Shown here in pieces: positions 34,470 through 45,960 of a stretch of 64,000 nt of DNA (within the stretch, counting starts at the first letter, position 1; the number at the start of each line of letters is the position of its first letter). The translations under genes were made by a program, and so were the position numbers. Below the pieces are notes generated by a model. It was not told the DNA's origin. It ran no database searches and worked only from the letters and a program-made list of their open reading frames with translations. Source of the stretch: Holacanthus passer (Eukaryota > Chordata > Actinopteri > Pomacanthidae); the NCBI GenBank assembly GCA_025331565.1, contig JAFREQ010000011.1:15334001-15398000 (forward strand). The letters are read 5' to 3'.

Positions 34470-37400
34470 CTGGCAGTTGGATCAGTACAAAATAGCTCAT
34501 ATAAAAACCCACTGTAAGAATAATCATACAGATAAATGTAGGCAAACACACACACAGACGCCTGCATATATCTGCCCATGACACACACAAAACATTAAAT
34601 GTAAAGTCCATCTATTGTGAAATTTCCGAGGACTTATCTTATCGATTTCAAGGTAAACAGCAAAGAATAAAAACACCAACTCTGCAGGTTAAGGCAGTTC
34701 ATAGTGAGCAGCTCAAATCATTTTCATTGTAGAACACAAATGCAAATTTGATATATTTGATTTAAAGAGAGCCCTGAGATTTAGTGCCAGGATGATTCCA
34801 GCTTCTCAAATGTGAAAAGTTTCCTGCTTTTCCTATTGTAAATAATAATAAATGGAATATCTTTGGGTTTTGGATTTTTCCAGAGCTTCTACACGTGAGC
34901 CAGAAAGCTCATACCATCAATCACCGAAAGGGAAAATTGGCACATAACAAATGTTCCACTTGTGGTTTAACGAGGTGTGTCTCATGAAGCCATTACAAAA
35001 TGTATTTCATCTAATAATATGTTTACATATTTTAATTAGTGATGATGTTGCCAAGGCTCATTACAAAACCTGAAAAACTATCTCATACATTTTAAAACCA
35101 GGTGTCTTTTCTCCTCCATGTTTATTTCCACCTGTTGCTGCAGGTTATATTACATTGTGCATTTACAAAGAACAAAAGAGAGAGGTCTGATTTCATTATG
35201 TACAGATGCTGCTTGAAATTTAAATCTATTCATAAGTTAACATTGTATTACTGTCACTTTTTACTGGATGTGCAGTGGTTTCACTTTTTCTATTTAGCTT
35301 CTATTTAGCTTCATAAAAATAAGCGAGACCCTTTAAAAAGTTTTTAAAAAGTGGTTTCTATTTCTTTCAAAGACAATACATACATATACTATTTTTTCAA
35401 TTGATCAATTACTAAGTCATTATTCAAGTGGCATTATGCTTTGCAAAGATATAATTTCAAACTAGCTCTTATGGTGAATGTGGGGAAAATGTTCTTTGTA
35501 ATCTCACTGGAATTTGAGTTACGAAACGGTTAAACCCTCTTCTTTTCTGTTAGTGGATGTCATTAATTATCCCTTTATTCAAAGCTGTGCCCGGCATTTA
35601 GGCCTACTGCTGTGTGTACAGTACGTGATTGTGTAATACCGACCGTGTGATGAATGCACACCTTAAGCAAATGAATACAAACTAAAGTGGCCCTACCACC
35701 GACTGGCAGCGAGCCCACAGCGGTGACACAGCAGGTTGGAGAAATCACTCGAGGTCTATGCACTCTGCGATGTCAATCATTGATGAAATAAACACCTACG
35801 CAGAGCTGACTACCAAAGCTGTACCGCATGAAATAATTTCAGAGTGATCTGAGGGAAGGCCGAGGCAGGGAGAGGGACAGAGAGGAGAAACAAACAAACT
35901 ATAGTCGATAATAGTACCATCCTGCGAATATAAAGCAGATTTGCTGTTGAGCCTCAAATCCTCAGCTTCAAGTTTAACTCATTCATGTTTGACTTCAGTA
36001 CAAAACTAAAGTCTAAACTCCAAATTCACTACCAGTGTCTCAGTAAAGAGACAATGGACGTCTTAAGATGGACACACTGTACGGATTAAGCCCAATATTC
36101 ACTGTGCCCTAAGGGATTCCCACACTGGTTCAAAAGTACTATTCATGGCAACTTTCTGAAAACAATCCCAAAATGCAATGCGTCTCCTTTAGTTGTGAAA
36201 ATTGTGCAACTCTACACCTGTCAGGGATGATGCAAAATCATGACAGTTCCTAAATGCCTGAAATCTCAGTTAATCTACAATATGTGGTTAACTAGTGAGG
36301 GCCTGTTATATGAGGTAGATACTGATGTCACGTCAATACCAGATGTAAAGTGGGACTAGAGCACCGACGTACCCACACAGATGTGAATTATTTATTTGAT
36401 CATGCCAGAGATGCCGTCACTCTGCATTTTCTTTCAATTCAATGAGAATGACAGAGCACATCGCTACATGACACATTCCCTGGGATCTTTTCCTAAACCC
36501 AACCAAGCAGTTTTGGTGCCCACTGTTTCGAGAGTGTATCATGTATTAGACGTGGCCTGTAGCTACTGTGTGTCTGCAGATAGACCTACTTGTCTGCAAG
36601 CAAGTTCAAAAAAATCTCTTTCTCTGATTGGAGAAAGGGGATGGGATTGACTGCAGCCCATGTTAAATCTTGTAAAACCACATCACACTAACCACTCTGT
36701 AAATACTTCCTTTATCTCTCGCTGGCTTTGACTGAACAATCTATGTAACAAGTACAAATTTGGGAGGTCTGCCAATAGAAACTGTGATGTGCTATTTTTT
36801 GTTCATGATTCATTTAGTCTGTCATTAGTGTCCATCACATCCATCTTCAGCGCAGGGTTGGAAGCGCTTTGTTCGACGAAAGACAAATGAGACTTTAAGA
36901 CTCAAGTTGTGCAAAGCTATGATGAGTATTTTCAGTACAACAAATTTCTTCCACAGTTGTCCCACCCTAACAGGTGCAACAAAACTAATAGGTGAGTCAG
37001 GGCGATGTCAATCAAGCACAACCCCTGCACGCCCACACTATCACGAGCTCCATGCTGAAACTCACCTGGAGAGACGTAGTTAGCCCTTCATATGAAAACA
37101 GGCCTGATGCGCTCCAGTGGCCACCAAAGGGTAACAAAACAAAGCCTTCTACAGCTGAACAATCATGGGTAACGACAAAGTCTGTTTCATTGTAGAAAGA
37201 ATTTCATTATTAAGAAGATGATTTCTGAGGTTCAAATAAATTCAAAATGTCACCACTAGGTAAATAGCCTGACAATCATTTCTGAGATCAGTTGTATAAT
37301 TGCTGTCTGTAAATGCAAACTGCAGGTATTTTTTGAATTCTTGAATCGGCTTGTGTTTCTATACAGCAGCAGTAGAAGCAGCGGTGAACTACGTTCGGAC

Positions 37401-40400
37401 TGACAACGACTGATCGTCCCACAGGCAGCTGAGCGTGGGAGGTGCCGGCAGCCTCGCAGTATTCTCTGCACTTCTACCATGACTTGACGTGTATAGGTGC
37501 AAACACCTGTGTGGGTGCACCGTGTCTGAGCAAGGCTTGTAGATGTGGATTTGCTAATCTCCTTTAATTTTTTTGATCTGCGTTTTTGAATGGTCTTGTT
37601 TGTAAATTGTAAGCTGAAAATGGTGGCTGTATTTGTATTTATTGATGGTTCAATGTTTATTAATGTGGCTGATAAAAAAAATTAAAATAATAAATGAATA
37701 AAATGGTAATAAAACTTTAAGACCCCGTAAAATCCTGACCACTTCCGTCATACGCATCCCTTTTTATGTGGGTCCAGCACATTCAGCTTGTATGTCTGAC
37801 ATTTTTGACATGAAGGCAGCACTATGACCAATGTGATGTCAGCTGTTCACACATACACGTACGGCACAAAGCAGTCAACTCACACTACTGATGTACAAGC
37901 ATACTGTAAACAATACCCACACGTCTGATGTGTTTAACACTGCAATCCATAACTTTCACACATTCAAACAGCAGCAGCAGCCCTGTGTGGTGTTAAACCA
38001 CATTTTTGTTGGTGCACAGGGAAAATAACTCCAATCATCGTTGTCACCACTCTCCAGATGCAAATGTATGTCTTGATAATATAATAATTAAAAACTTTAG
38101 AAATATGCAAGTGATAATAAAACCAGTCTAGTTAGTGTGGCTCACTCTCTCAGCCAGGACAGGTGTCGCAGGGTTTTACCGAACTTCTAAACACAGGCCT
38201 GCTATTTTCTGTTTCCATTCTGACTACATGAGCCCACAATTTCATCTTCTGTCGGGGAGGCAGGTACAATGCACAAGTGCTGGGAACTGAAGCATGACCC
38301 GATGGTAGAGATGCAGGCCAAAGACCACAGAGGAAGCAAATGGCAACATATAAGGCAGCGGTGTGCAACATACACTGCTGCATATATCACCACCACACCT
38401 CAAAGACCAAATTGGCAGCCGTGTGGTGAAGATGTATCTGTCATTCTCAGAGGGCTTCAGAGGCAGAAGAGACATTTCCTGCACCACAGTTTCAAAGAAA
38501 GTGCTCTGACTTCTGTTACTGTCATGTAATCTTTTCTTGTAAAGGTAAATATATTCTAATTTCATACATGAGTTAATCTTTAATAAAAATGAATCACATC
38601 GTACATACTGTGATTGCGCACTGATTGTTCTTAAAGGCGTGTAGGACAGTGTCGCCATCTTACCGTTGTGTGACATGCCGACGTTAAGGCACTTCTGGAA
38701 GCGACAGTATTGGCATTTGTTACGGGACTTCTTGTGAATGCGACAGTGAAGATCACAGTGGTCGTACACCAACTTTAACCTGATTGTGCGTCTGAAGAAA
38801 CCCTACGAAGAAAGAAAGAAAGAAAGAGAAGGAGAGACAATTACTTCAGATATTGCCACTAAAGATATCCCAATTTTTTAATTTGCTCACCACTGTTTTT
38901 CCTAGGAACTTCTTTTTTATTGCGTTTGTGCAGGAAATATGCGTTTTAATGTAAGAATTTTCTTTGAGAAAATGGAAAAAAAATGGATTGAAAGATTATT
39001 TGTGCAGGCAAATAAAACGATAAAAATATGATAAGACAAAGCAAATACACCTTTTCTTCTTTTCTCTACATCTTTTCCGAGTACTGCACGAACCTTATAA
39101 ATACATAAAACACCTTTATCTGTGTTATACAGTTAAGACACGATAGGAGAAGGTGGAACAGAAAAGAGAAAAGATTAAATGTCAATTCATTATGTTCAAA
39201 AGAGATCCACCTGAAAAGCACACAAATCTTTTGAGTTATTAAATTTCTACATCCATGTGGGTTTCTTGTTGGTAGAGTAGCTCACCGCAGCATCTACTGA
39301 CTGATAAATGCAGATTAGATATCTTGGCTCCTTCTAATCTGTGAGGAAGTCAATCAATTACTGCCCACGAGTAATTGAAAAGTAGATTGTGTTTTCGGGT
39401 TGATTTATGCTTTGATATTCTCAACCTTAGGACCAAGGGAGTCATAAGACCTGCGCTTATCTCAGCTGTTAACTATGCAGCCACGGTCAAACTCCCAACA
39501 CTCACTCCCACGCGCAGTCACAAGGTGGCTGATGGCTGCGGTGTTAGTTGATGCTGACAAAGAAAGCTAAAGGAAAGATGATTTGAATAGAGACACAAAA
39601 AGAAAGACCTGAGGGCTGTAAGCTTCAGGAGGAGAAGTGTATCTGAGTTTTTTTAAAGCCCACATCTGGACTCTACGTGAACGCTGGCGTGTTTGGCATC
39701 TGCATTCCTGTGACCGACAGATGTTCCTTTTTTTAAGGCTACTTAAAGAAGGAGGAAGTTAAAGGGGGTCAAGACTCCACCTCAATAAAGAATGTTTTCT
39801 ATTTTCAAACAATTAAGTGTTTGCCTGCTTGGCTGACCCCCTCTTCTTGTGTGTCTCCCCTGAGACTTCGGCAGAACAATGACTACTGTACTTTATTTCC
39901 ATTCAGCCTCTGAAGGTACAGTATGACTTCGACTGAATGGACAGAAAAACACAAACCCTGTAGTAAATCTAACACAACAGTTCTGACAGCGTCGGAGAGA
40001 GAGAGAGCTGTAGTTAGCGGTGGTGTTGGATTTGATTACACTGTGAGTTGTAACTAATACTTTTGTTGCTCCAATGCGTAAATGTGGGTGTAAAAAATTA
40101 AAAACAAATTTCAGTGTAATGTAATCTATTACAAATCACAGCAATGTAGAGCTTTAAACCATATAACGTTCAATCACATAATTGAGTGAACCATGCAAAC
40201 AACAAAAAGATGCGATCTTCACAAAAAGCTGAGCATTTTTAAAGAAAAAAGGTTGGCGATATTCTGCCTTTTACTCAACAAATCCCATGAAATGATGATG
40301 TCCGTCTCAATACTTTCCAACTCCCCTGTCCTGTCTGTTGTTCTCAGCCACGATGTGGTTCATTCAGGTTAAAAGGGCTGGAAACTGTCAAACAGGAGTA

Positions 40401-43400
40401 AACTGTCTATTGTCTGTCAGGTGACTTTATTCAGTCACAGATTCGGTTTGCTAGTAACTATTTAGGCAGCAGGTTAGTGCACGTGGGCCAGAATGAAAAT
40501 AAACCACAGTGTCCATGTTCATGGTAAAGGAACATGTCACGGTGACTGTGAAGCTCATCGGCTTGTTTTTAACAATAGAGGAATAAAGTATTTCAGGCTT
40601 TGGCTAAATAGACTATACTTGCTATTAAGATCAATTCATTGCTGGTTTTGACAATGAGAAAGATACAGAATATCACAGAACTTATCCTTTCAGTAATGTA
40701 ATATTAATACCAGGTCTAATGTATTGCAGAGAGTTACATCATACATGTGTTGCTATTTTTTTGGTCACACGGTGCACATCAAAGTTTCTTTTTCACTTTG
40801 ATGGTATCAAAGCGAAAAATCAAAATGCAATGAAAAAAAGTCAGTTATTATATAAAAGTTATTTTTTCAAAACTATGTGTGATTGTATCTTTAAATAAAA
40901 TCATAAGATGATCTATAATTTTAATAGTTATCTATAATGTATATAAACTAATGCTACTTCTTGATAACTTTTTACTCTAATATAAAGTCATCTAATCTAA
41001 AAAAAAATCTACCGTATTCTATTTATATTCTCTTATACCACAGAGACCTGCTGATAAAAACACAGGATGTACAGTAGAGTTTTATGCTAATTAGAATAAA
41101 TTCAGACCAGTGGAAAAAGAAAAAAGAAAACTGCTGCTGTTTCTGAAAACATCTCATATGTCTTTGAGGACAGTGTCACAATTTATAGCTCCTCTTCTCA
41201 TAATGTCTCAATATTTCAAAGAAACTGGAAATAAGTGTGAAACTTCACCCACACTCCATTAGTTATTTAAACCCTGACAGACAGACAGACTGACAGACAG
41301 GGGGGTTTAAGCGGCTGGCTGTAGAAGCACAAGCCTTTGATGAAGCCCTTGCAGAGTGGAAAATGAATGGGGCTTGTGGTTGAAGTGACAGACATCAAAA
41401 GAGATGAAAAAATGCTCACTTCTCTCCATGCATTACAGAATTATTTATTCCACCGACATGTTTCGCCGAAGAGTGAAACACGGTGACAGAAAAGGAAGAC
41501 TGGCAGAAAAAAAACCAAAACATTCTTAGCAGATATTGCTTCACCCATTACCATTTCCTGCTATGACTCTGAGGTGGTACGACCGGCAATTGTTTTTCTT
41601 CATGATCTGGAGCATTACTTTTTGAGAGCAGCGATCAATGTATTCTCAACTACTGTGCACTGCAATTTAAGCCAGAATCTGTAATTCTCAAATGATCGTT
41701 GGCCAAAGAAGAGAGAGACAAAACAGATTTTGTCCAACAATACCTCTTAAAACCGAACAATGTGACTGCAGGGCCCTGCTGGTTGAAAAGAGTCCACTGT
41801 TTGTGTGTTTGTGCGATCGCCCAAGTAAAGCACACAGAAAGCAGGGACCGTCTGACGGTCTGTTTCAGGCCAAGGATGTACGATTCTAGCTTTTGGGGAA
41901 TGGACTGCATGTTCTGGAGTGTTGAAATGTATGACTTAATATTGTTAATTAAGAACTAAGTTAACACTGAAAATTGCTGAAACAGCCCTTTTCAGTTTTT
42001 TTCATAGGAAAACTGTGTTTTGGTCGCAAATACTTTCAAACTTCCTCATCTTGCCCATTTTCCTAAGAAGATGTAAATCTTTAGAAACAGGTCACAAACT
42101 TGTAGCTTAATTCTTTTTTAAAAAAGGTAGTGCATTTCTTAGGGACAATTTTTAGCTGTGGATTTGGAGCAGTAACAAGTATTTACAGCAGCAGGACAGG
42201 TGACAAATGAAAGGAACAACTTGAGTAAATGAGTGGAGAAACTACAAATGCAGATACTTCCACACAGGTGATTAACATCCAATCATGCTCTGTGGCCTGT
42301 ATAACAATGCTGAGCAGGTGCAGTGAATTCTGAATTAGTATCAAGATGGCAAGAGGAAAAGATCTAATCAGCTTTGAAATAGAGTTCATCGTTGGGGTAC
42401 GGATGGCTGGAGTTTAAGTGTTGCTCAACTGGCCCCAACAGGAACTCAACAGGAACAGTGACTAAAGTAACATCTGCATTTAGATCTATGGAAAGACATC
42501 AGTCATGAAATTGAGGTCGACTGTGCACATTTGATAACTGTGACGCTCGTGCATTAGTGTGATATGTAAGGAAAAACAGACGAGCAACTCTTCCTCGGGT
42601 GACTGAGAACGTGAATGCAAGACTGATCAGTCAACAAGAACACTCATGTCAGAAATTACATCAAGACTTTATAAGTTTTAAGTTTGACATCAACAGAAAC
42701 GATTCAACAGAAAATTTATTCGCAACTATTCTAACAACTGATTTATCATTTACTGATTTATCAAGTTATATTTCAAGCAAGCAAGTTAGTTCCAGCCTCA
42801 TTATTGTGAGGATTTGCTGCTTTTCTTTGTCTTTTAAGTAAATTGAACACCTTTGTGTTTTGATTGTCCACCTTGATTAATTGAGCAAATAATCCGTGTA
42901 TTAATTTATAATGAAAATATTTGTTGGTTAGTCTGATGTAATCGAGTGTTTCTCCCCCAGTTTGCTTATGCATCTTATTTTCATATTTACACCCGATATC
43001 TTTCAGTTGTACCTTACAGCCCTCGCAGGCATGGACGCCATAGTGAAACCCAGAGGCTTTGTCTCCACACACACGACACTCGATGTTCAGCGCTGTCGCC
43101 GGTGTATCATCCTGGAGCTTGGAGAACACGGGACTGTCAGAGAACTGTGGAGGCGACCCCGGCTCCAGTTTGATTGTGTCTGATAGAGGAAACATCATCA
43201 GGCAGGAAGGACAGACAGAAAACTAAAACTTCATCACATACATTTTCAGATTCAACGCTCTGTTGGCTAAACCAGGTTTCTTCAAATCCGCATCCTGTAA
43301 TCTCTAAAACGAATCACTCATATTATCATGTTTTCAGCACAAATCAAGATCTCGCTCCATCTTGGTGCTTTTTCATATTAAAGCTTTCTTATGCAAAGAC

Positions 43401-43789
43401 TTCAAGTTGCAAATGTTTCAGTTTCCCCTCGTAAAGGAAGTTTGCTGCTAAGCTTAAAACTGATTTGACTCACGACACAGACTGGACTTACTGTGCGTGT
43501 CCAGGTCCATCCTGTAGCTGTGCATGTTTGTGTAGTCCATGTTGGTCAGGTGCTCTTCACTCTGCGGCGGACTGGGGTCATAGGCCACGCTGGTGGGGGA
43601 GATGCAGGATACGAGCGAGGGAGACAGGGAGGACTGGATGGAGGAGGAGGAGGAGGAGATGGAGCCGTAGTCTAACATGGACAAATGTTTCATGTCGAGG
43701 GAGTGGGAGCTGTCGTCCAGCTCCGACAGGTCCACGGCGTTCAGGCTGAAACCGACAGGCCAGGCCAGGAGCTGCTGGGTGTCCACCAT
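29150..43789 (-). CDS. pparg: Peroxisome proliferator-activated receptor gamma (NR1C3)
   Basis: Eight coding exons on - (43492-43789, 43013-43179, 38664-38802, 34183-34382, 31338-31455, 30583-30731, 30195-30439, 29150-29397) encode about 520 residues once one inserted base is allowed for. Ser-rich A/B domain 1-133; two-finger DNA-binding domain about 134-201 (P-box CEGCKG); hinge and ligand-binding domain 202-520 ending PLLQEIMKDLY. Known: PPARG binds direct-repeat response elements as an RXR heterodimer in the nucleus and drives lipid-storage genes. The N-terminus (MVDTQQLLAWPVGFSLNAVD) and QEI-KDLY end identify gamma rather than alpha or delta. Oddities: a frame break after residue 414, Ile366 and Met516 replacing mammalian ligand contacts, and a ligand domain split by two extra introns. 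Introns carry a tRNA gene, a Tc1 relic and repeats. Confidence 0.95.
30195..30439 (-). pseudogene. pparg: pparg coding exon 5c with one-base insertion
   Basis: The acceptor is ccttttcccag and the donor gtcagt. The frame runs VTLLKYGVIEILIIMMAPLM onward to MEPKFEFS, then continues correctly only if one G of the GG at 30268-30267 is skipped (VKFNTLELDDSDMALFLAVI). The exon is 245 bases; 244 are needed for its boundary phases to fit exons 5b and 6. The other seven exons are intact, so I read this as a sequencing or assembly indel or a single-allele lesion, not a decayed gene. Confidence 0.85.
30583..30731 (-). CDS. pparg: pparg coding exon 5b (ligand domain)
   Basis: The acceptor is ttagtttcag and the donor gtgaga. 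It encodes (G)LTGAHHGSEDALELRFFQSC, then QSRSAEAVREVTEFAKSIPG and FINLDLNDQ. Cys328 and Ser332 match human Cys285 and Ser289. Confidence 0.94.
30836..30908 (+). tRNA. tRNA-Phe (anticodon GAA)
   Basis: A 73-base cloverleaf with the acceptor stem GCCGAAA/TTTCGGC, A-box TAGCTCAGTTGG, anticodon loop CTGAAGA (GAA), B-box GGTTCGATCCC and discriminator A. All stems pair. From memory it matches the standard vertebrate nuclear tRNA-Phe. A T-run (30920-30924) follows about 12 bases later and could end Pol III transcription. It lies antisense in the pparg intron between exons 5b and 5a. Confidence 0.96.
30909..30975 (+). repeat. LINE-like 3' tail fused to the tRNA-Phe gene
   Basis: Directly after the tRNA comes 'aaatttccccattgagggac' and then gaataaagatttatcttat, the same tail type as at 5166-5218. 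Confidence 0.5.
31338..31455 (-). CDS. pparg: pparg coding exon 5a (ligand domain)
   Basis: The acceptor is cttcctccag and the donor gttaga. It encodes PFVIHDMKSLMEGEQFINCR onward to TVGHG. In mammals the corresponding sequence begins one large 451-bp exon that is split in three here. Confidence 0.92.
34183..34382 (-). CDS. pparg: pparg coding exon 4 (hinge and start of ligand domain)
   Basis: 200 bp, acceptor cctttcccag, donor gtgagc. It encodes AIRFGRMPQAEKEKLLAEFS onward to LTKAKARAILSGKTGDNA. The final Ala sits where human PPARG has the Cdk5-target Ser of DKSPF. Confidence 0.96.
34433..34467 (+). repeat. (AC)n microsatellite next to pparg exon 4
   Basis: A 35-base dinucleotide run starting about 50 bases upstream of the exon 4 acceptor in gene orientation. 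Confidence 0.95.
38664..38802 (-). CDS. pparg: pparg coding exon 3 (second zinc finger)
   Basis: 139 bp, acceptor tttcttcgtag, donor gtaaga. It encodes GFFRRTIRLKLVYDHCDLHC, then RIHKKSRNKCQYCRFQKCLN and VGMSHN. All second-finger cysteines are present. Confidence 0.97.
40195..40790 (+). repeat. Local repeat family in pparg introns, copy A
   Basis: It shares 'caacaaatcccat', 'ctcaatactttc', 'ggaacatgtcac' and 'attcattgctggttttg' with copies C and D in the same order and orientation. Confidence 0.55.
41785..42180 (+). repeat. Local repeat family in pparg introns, copy B
   Basis: 'gcgatcgcccaa', 'aaagcacacaga', 'gccaaggatgta' and 'aaatctttagaaacaggtca' match copy C closely. It ends where the Tc1 relic begins. 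Confidence 0.65.
42185..42680 (+). pseudogene. Broken Tc1-type transposase relic
   Basis: An ATG at 42346 starts MARGKDLISFEIEFIVGVRM, close to the start of fish Tc1 transposases, and reaches a stop after AGV. Further blocks in other frames (a RRATLPRVTENVNARLISQQ-like stretch, then HSCQKLHQD) fit the downstream DNA-binding part. The catalytic region is not seen. It has several frameshifts and stops and is truncated, so it is inactive. Confidence 0.7.
43013..43179 (-). CDS. pparg: pparg coding exon 2 (first zinc finger)
   Basis: The acceptor is cctctatcag and the donor gtacaa. It encodes IKLEPGSPP, a conserved phosphorylation-dependent SUMO motif, then IECRVCGDKASGFHYGVHAC and EGCK, the first finger and start of the P-box. 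Confidence 0.97.
43492..43789 (-). CDS. pparg: pparg coding exon 1 (start, A/B domain)
   Basis: The exon starts at 43794 after ctctccacag, with ATG at 43789, which lines up with the human PPARG1 MVDTE start. Its 99 codons include SISSSSSSIQSSLSPSLVS. The donor gtaagt leaves one base of an Asn codon. Confidence 0.95.
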
Positions 43790-44075
43790 GTCTGCTGTGG
43801 AGAGAGATGAAGCAGTGACGCGACAGATGATGCAATATCCTTTGTTGATTGTGCATGGCCTTGTTAAAAGAAAACAGCGCTAGAAGAAGAGAGAGAGAGG
43901 AGGGGAGGAAGAGGAAAAGTCAGAGAGACTGAGAGAAAGGGAGGATTAGAAAAAGAGAACAGAAACAGAGGAAGGGAAATGACGATAATATATATAGACA
44001 AGCCCGCACAGTGGACATGGACATACTGTTAATGATTAAACATGTTCGCTCAGAGAAGCACAAAATATAAACAAT

Positions 44076-44103
44076 ACACACACACACACACACACACACA
44101 CAC
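44076..44103 (+). repeat. (AC)14 microsatellite
   Basis: A 28-base perfect dinucleotide run. Confidence 0.95.
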
Positions 44104-44254
44104 GACCACGATGAGTAACCCCGGTCCCCCACCTCATTCCTGCAGTCTGTTATCTACTAAACAGGGAGGCAGATTGTGTCACAGGGAGTACATGACGACC
44201 TCTGGCACTGAGGAACGTCTCTTCAGCTCAAAACACCGTCTTCCTCTGTTGCTG

Positions 44255-44960
44255 TTTGGGTGGCTGGCTGCGCGATTGCCCAACCAAAGCACACAGACCG
44301 TCTGGGGCCAAGGATGTAAGATTTTGGAGAAGAACGGACGGCACGTTCTGAAACGTGTTACTGATCATTAATTAAAAGTTGGGGTGGCACTGAAAGTTGC
44401 TGTTTCAACTTCTACACAGGATAGATTTTATTCTTATTTCCTGTCTTGCTCAGCATTATGAAAGGATACGGTTCGACAACAAATACGAGAGAAAGGTTGT
44501 CCTTCTCTCAATACTTTCACACTACTTTCCTTACCGTATCTACAGTTATCAGCTACGAGCCCATTTATTCCTACTGAAGGTCCAAATCTTTAAAAACAGG
44601 TCACAAATATTTAGTTTCATTTTTTTGAAGGCTTAAAAATTTCCTTAAAAACCTGGGCACTGTGGTTTTTAACAAACATTCCTCAGACAAGTGTAAATAA
44701 TGAATTTGTTGGTTTGTGTACGGGATTGAATTAAAATGAATTACATGTGCATTGCAATAAAGAAACATGTCAACCAGTGCAGTCGTGCGGCTCATTGGTT
44801 TTTAATAGTCTTTGAACAACAATGGAGCTCTATAGTATAAAGAAATAAGCTGCATCAGACTTTAGCTATATCGTTATTTTTGTCTAATCATTGAATTTGT
44901 TGAAACTAAGAAAAATATAGTATCTCAGCAGTATCATTGTTTTACTAAACTTGGCTCCCT
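44255..44960 (+). repeat. Local repeat family in pparg introns, copy C
   Basis: The longest copy. It carries the B-like left part ('gcgcgattgcccaacc', 'ggccaaggatgtaagatt'), the shared middle ('ccaaatctttaaaaacaggt') and the A/D-like right part ('tctaatcattgaatttgttg'). Confidence 0.6.
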
Positions 44961-45298
44961 GAATAAGTCTTGGGGACAGATATTCACCACTGTTCTACTC
45001 TTTGTCGATACAAATGAATGAAGGCGCTTCAGTCATTCCATTATCTAACTCAGATCAGACACCGAAGGACAAAAATCTGCCGAGACGGTCAAAGTCTAGA
45101 CATCAGAGGCTACTACAGCAAACACAAACGCAAACCACACACACAAGACTACACGTCAGGTTCAAGTTTGTACAAGGTTGTTTGATGATGCCGAAAGCGG
45201 TAGAATGTCTTGTTTATGGGATGTAACAAATTGTTCATGTGGCTTTTTTACAGGCAAGACAGCTATGAGTGTTTGAATATGTTTCAATCTATTTCAAA

Positions 45299-45301
<3 letters not shown>

Positions 45302-45329
<28 letters not shown>
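45302..45329 (+). repeat. Poly(T) run of 28 bases
   Basis: A T-only run after 'aaagc', possibly the reversed tail of a retroposed sequence. Confidence 0.95.
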
Positions 45330-45335
<6 letters not shown>

Positions 45336-45419
45336 CTAGAACCAGATAGAAAAGATGATATTCTAAAAGTAAGGCTACGTAAAATTTAGAGTTTTGGGTA
45401 AAATTTAAGATGTTAAAGG

Positions 45420-45960
45420 ACAAGCTTGGAGATGTTCTATATTTTTGTCCCTGTCAACAAATCCCATAAAACCAACAATGTGTTCTCCCAACACTTTGAC
45501 CTTCCTACACACTGAACCCCAAACCTGCTCATTCCTACTGCAAACATAAATCTTTAAAGATGGGTAACACATACATAGTTTTCAAAACAGCTGAGCACTT
45601 TCTTTTCATTTCTGTTATGTTGAGCAGATTATTTTAGGATGTGGATTGATATATATTTCATGCACTAGTGAGAATTTACTGCAGCAAGATGGTGTTGACT
45701 AAAATAAACTACAGCGCTGATGTTCATCATAAAAAGGAACAAGTCAAGAGTTAGGGTTAGGGTTTGTCATCCAGTGCAACTGTGGTTAATTTGTTAGTTT
45801 GTGGCCAACAATCGAGGATAATGAGAATAGAAATAAGATGTATCAGGCTTTTGGATACTTGTTAGTTGGATCAAATCATTGCTGGTTTTGGCCTTTAATG
45901 AAATTTGTTGACAGAAAGAAGAATATACAACATCACCTGTTATCCTTAAAGGCATCATGA
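45420..45960 (+). repeat. Local repeat family in pparg introns, copy D
   Basis: 'caacaaatcccataaaacca', 'cattcctactgcaaacataa', 'ggaacaagtc' and 'caaatcattgctggttttgg' match copies A and C in order. Confidence 0.6.

Larger units (their letters stand above)
38803..43012 (-). other. pparg: pparg intron between the two zinc-finger exons
   Basis: About 4.2 kb. It contains two copies of the locally repeated sequence (40195-40790, 41785-42180) and a Tc1 relic (42185-42680). No further exon was seen. Confidence 0.7.

Noticed and set aside
38242..38663. Extension of pparg exon 3 frame past MSHN to a 176-residue product
   Set aside because: A consensus donor follows MSHN, and the next conserved residue (AIRFGRMPQ) is on the next exon. 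The extension is intron read-through.
29150..43789. Assignment of the nuclear receptor to PPAR alpha or delta
   Set aside because: The N-terminus (MVDTQ...WPVGFSLNAVDLSELDD) and the QEI-KDLY end pattern fit gamma.
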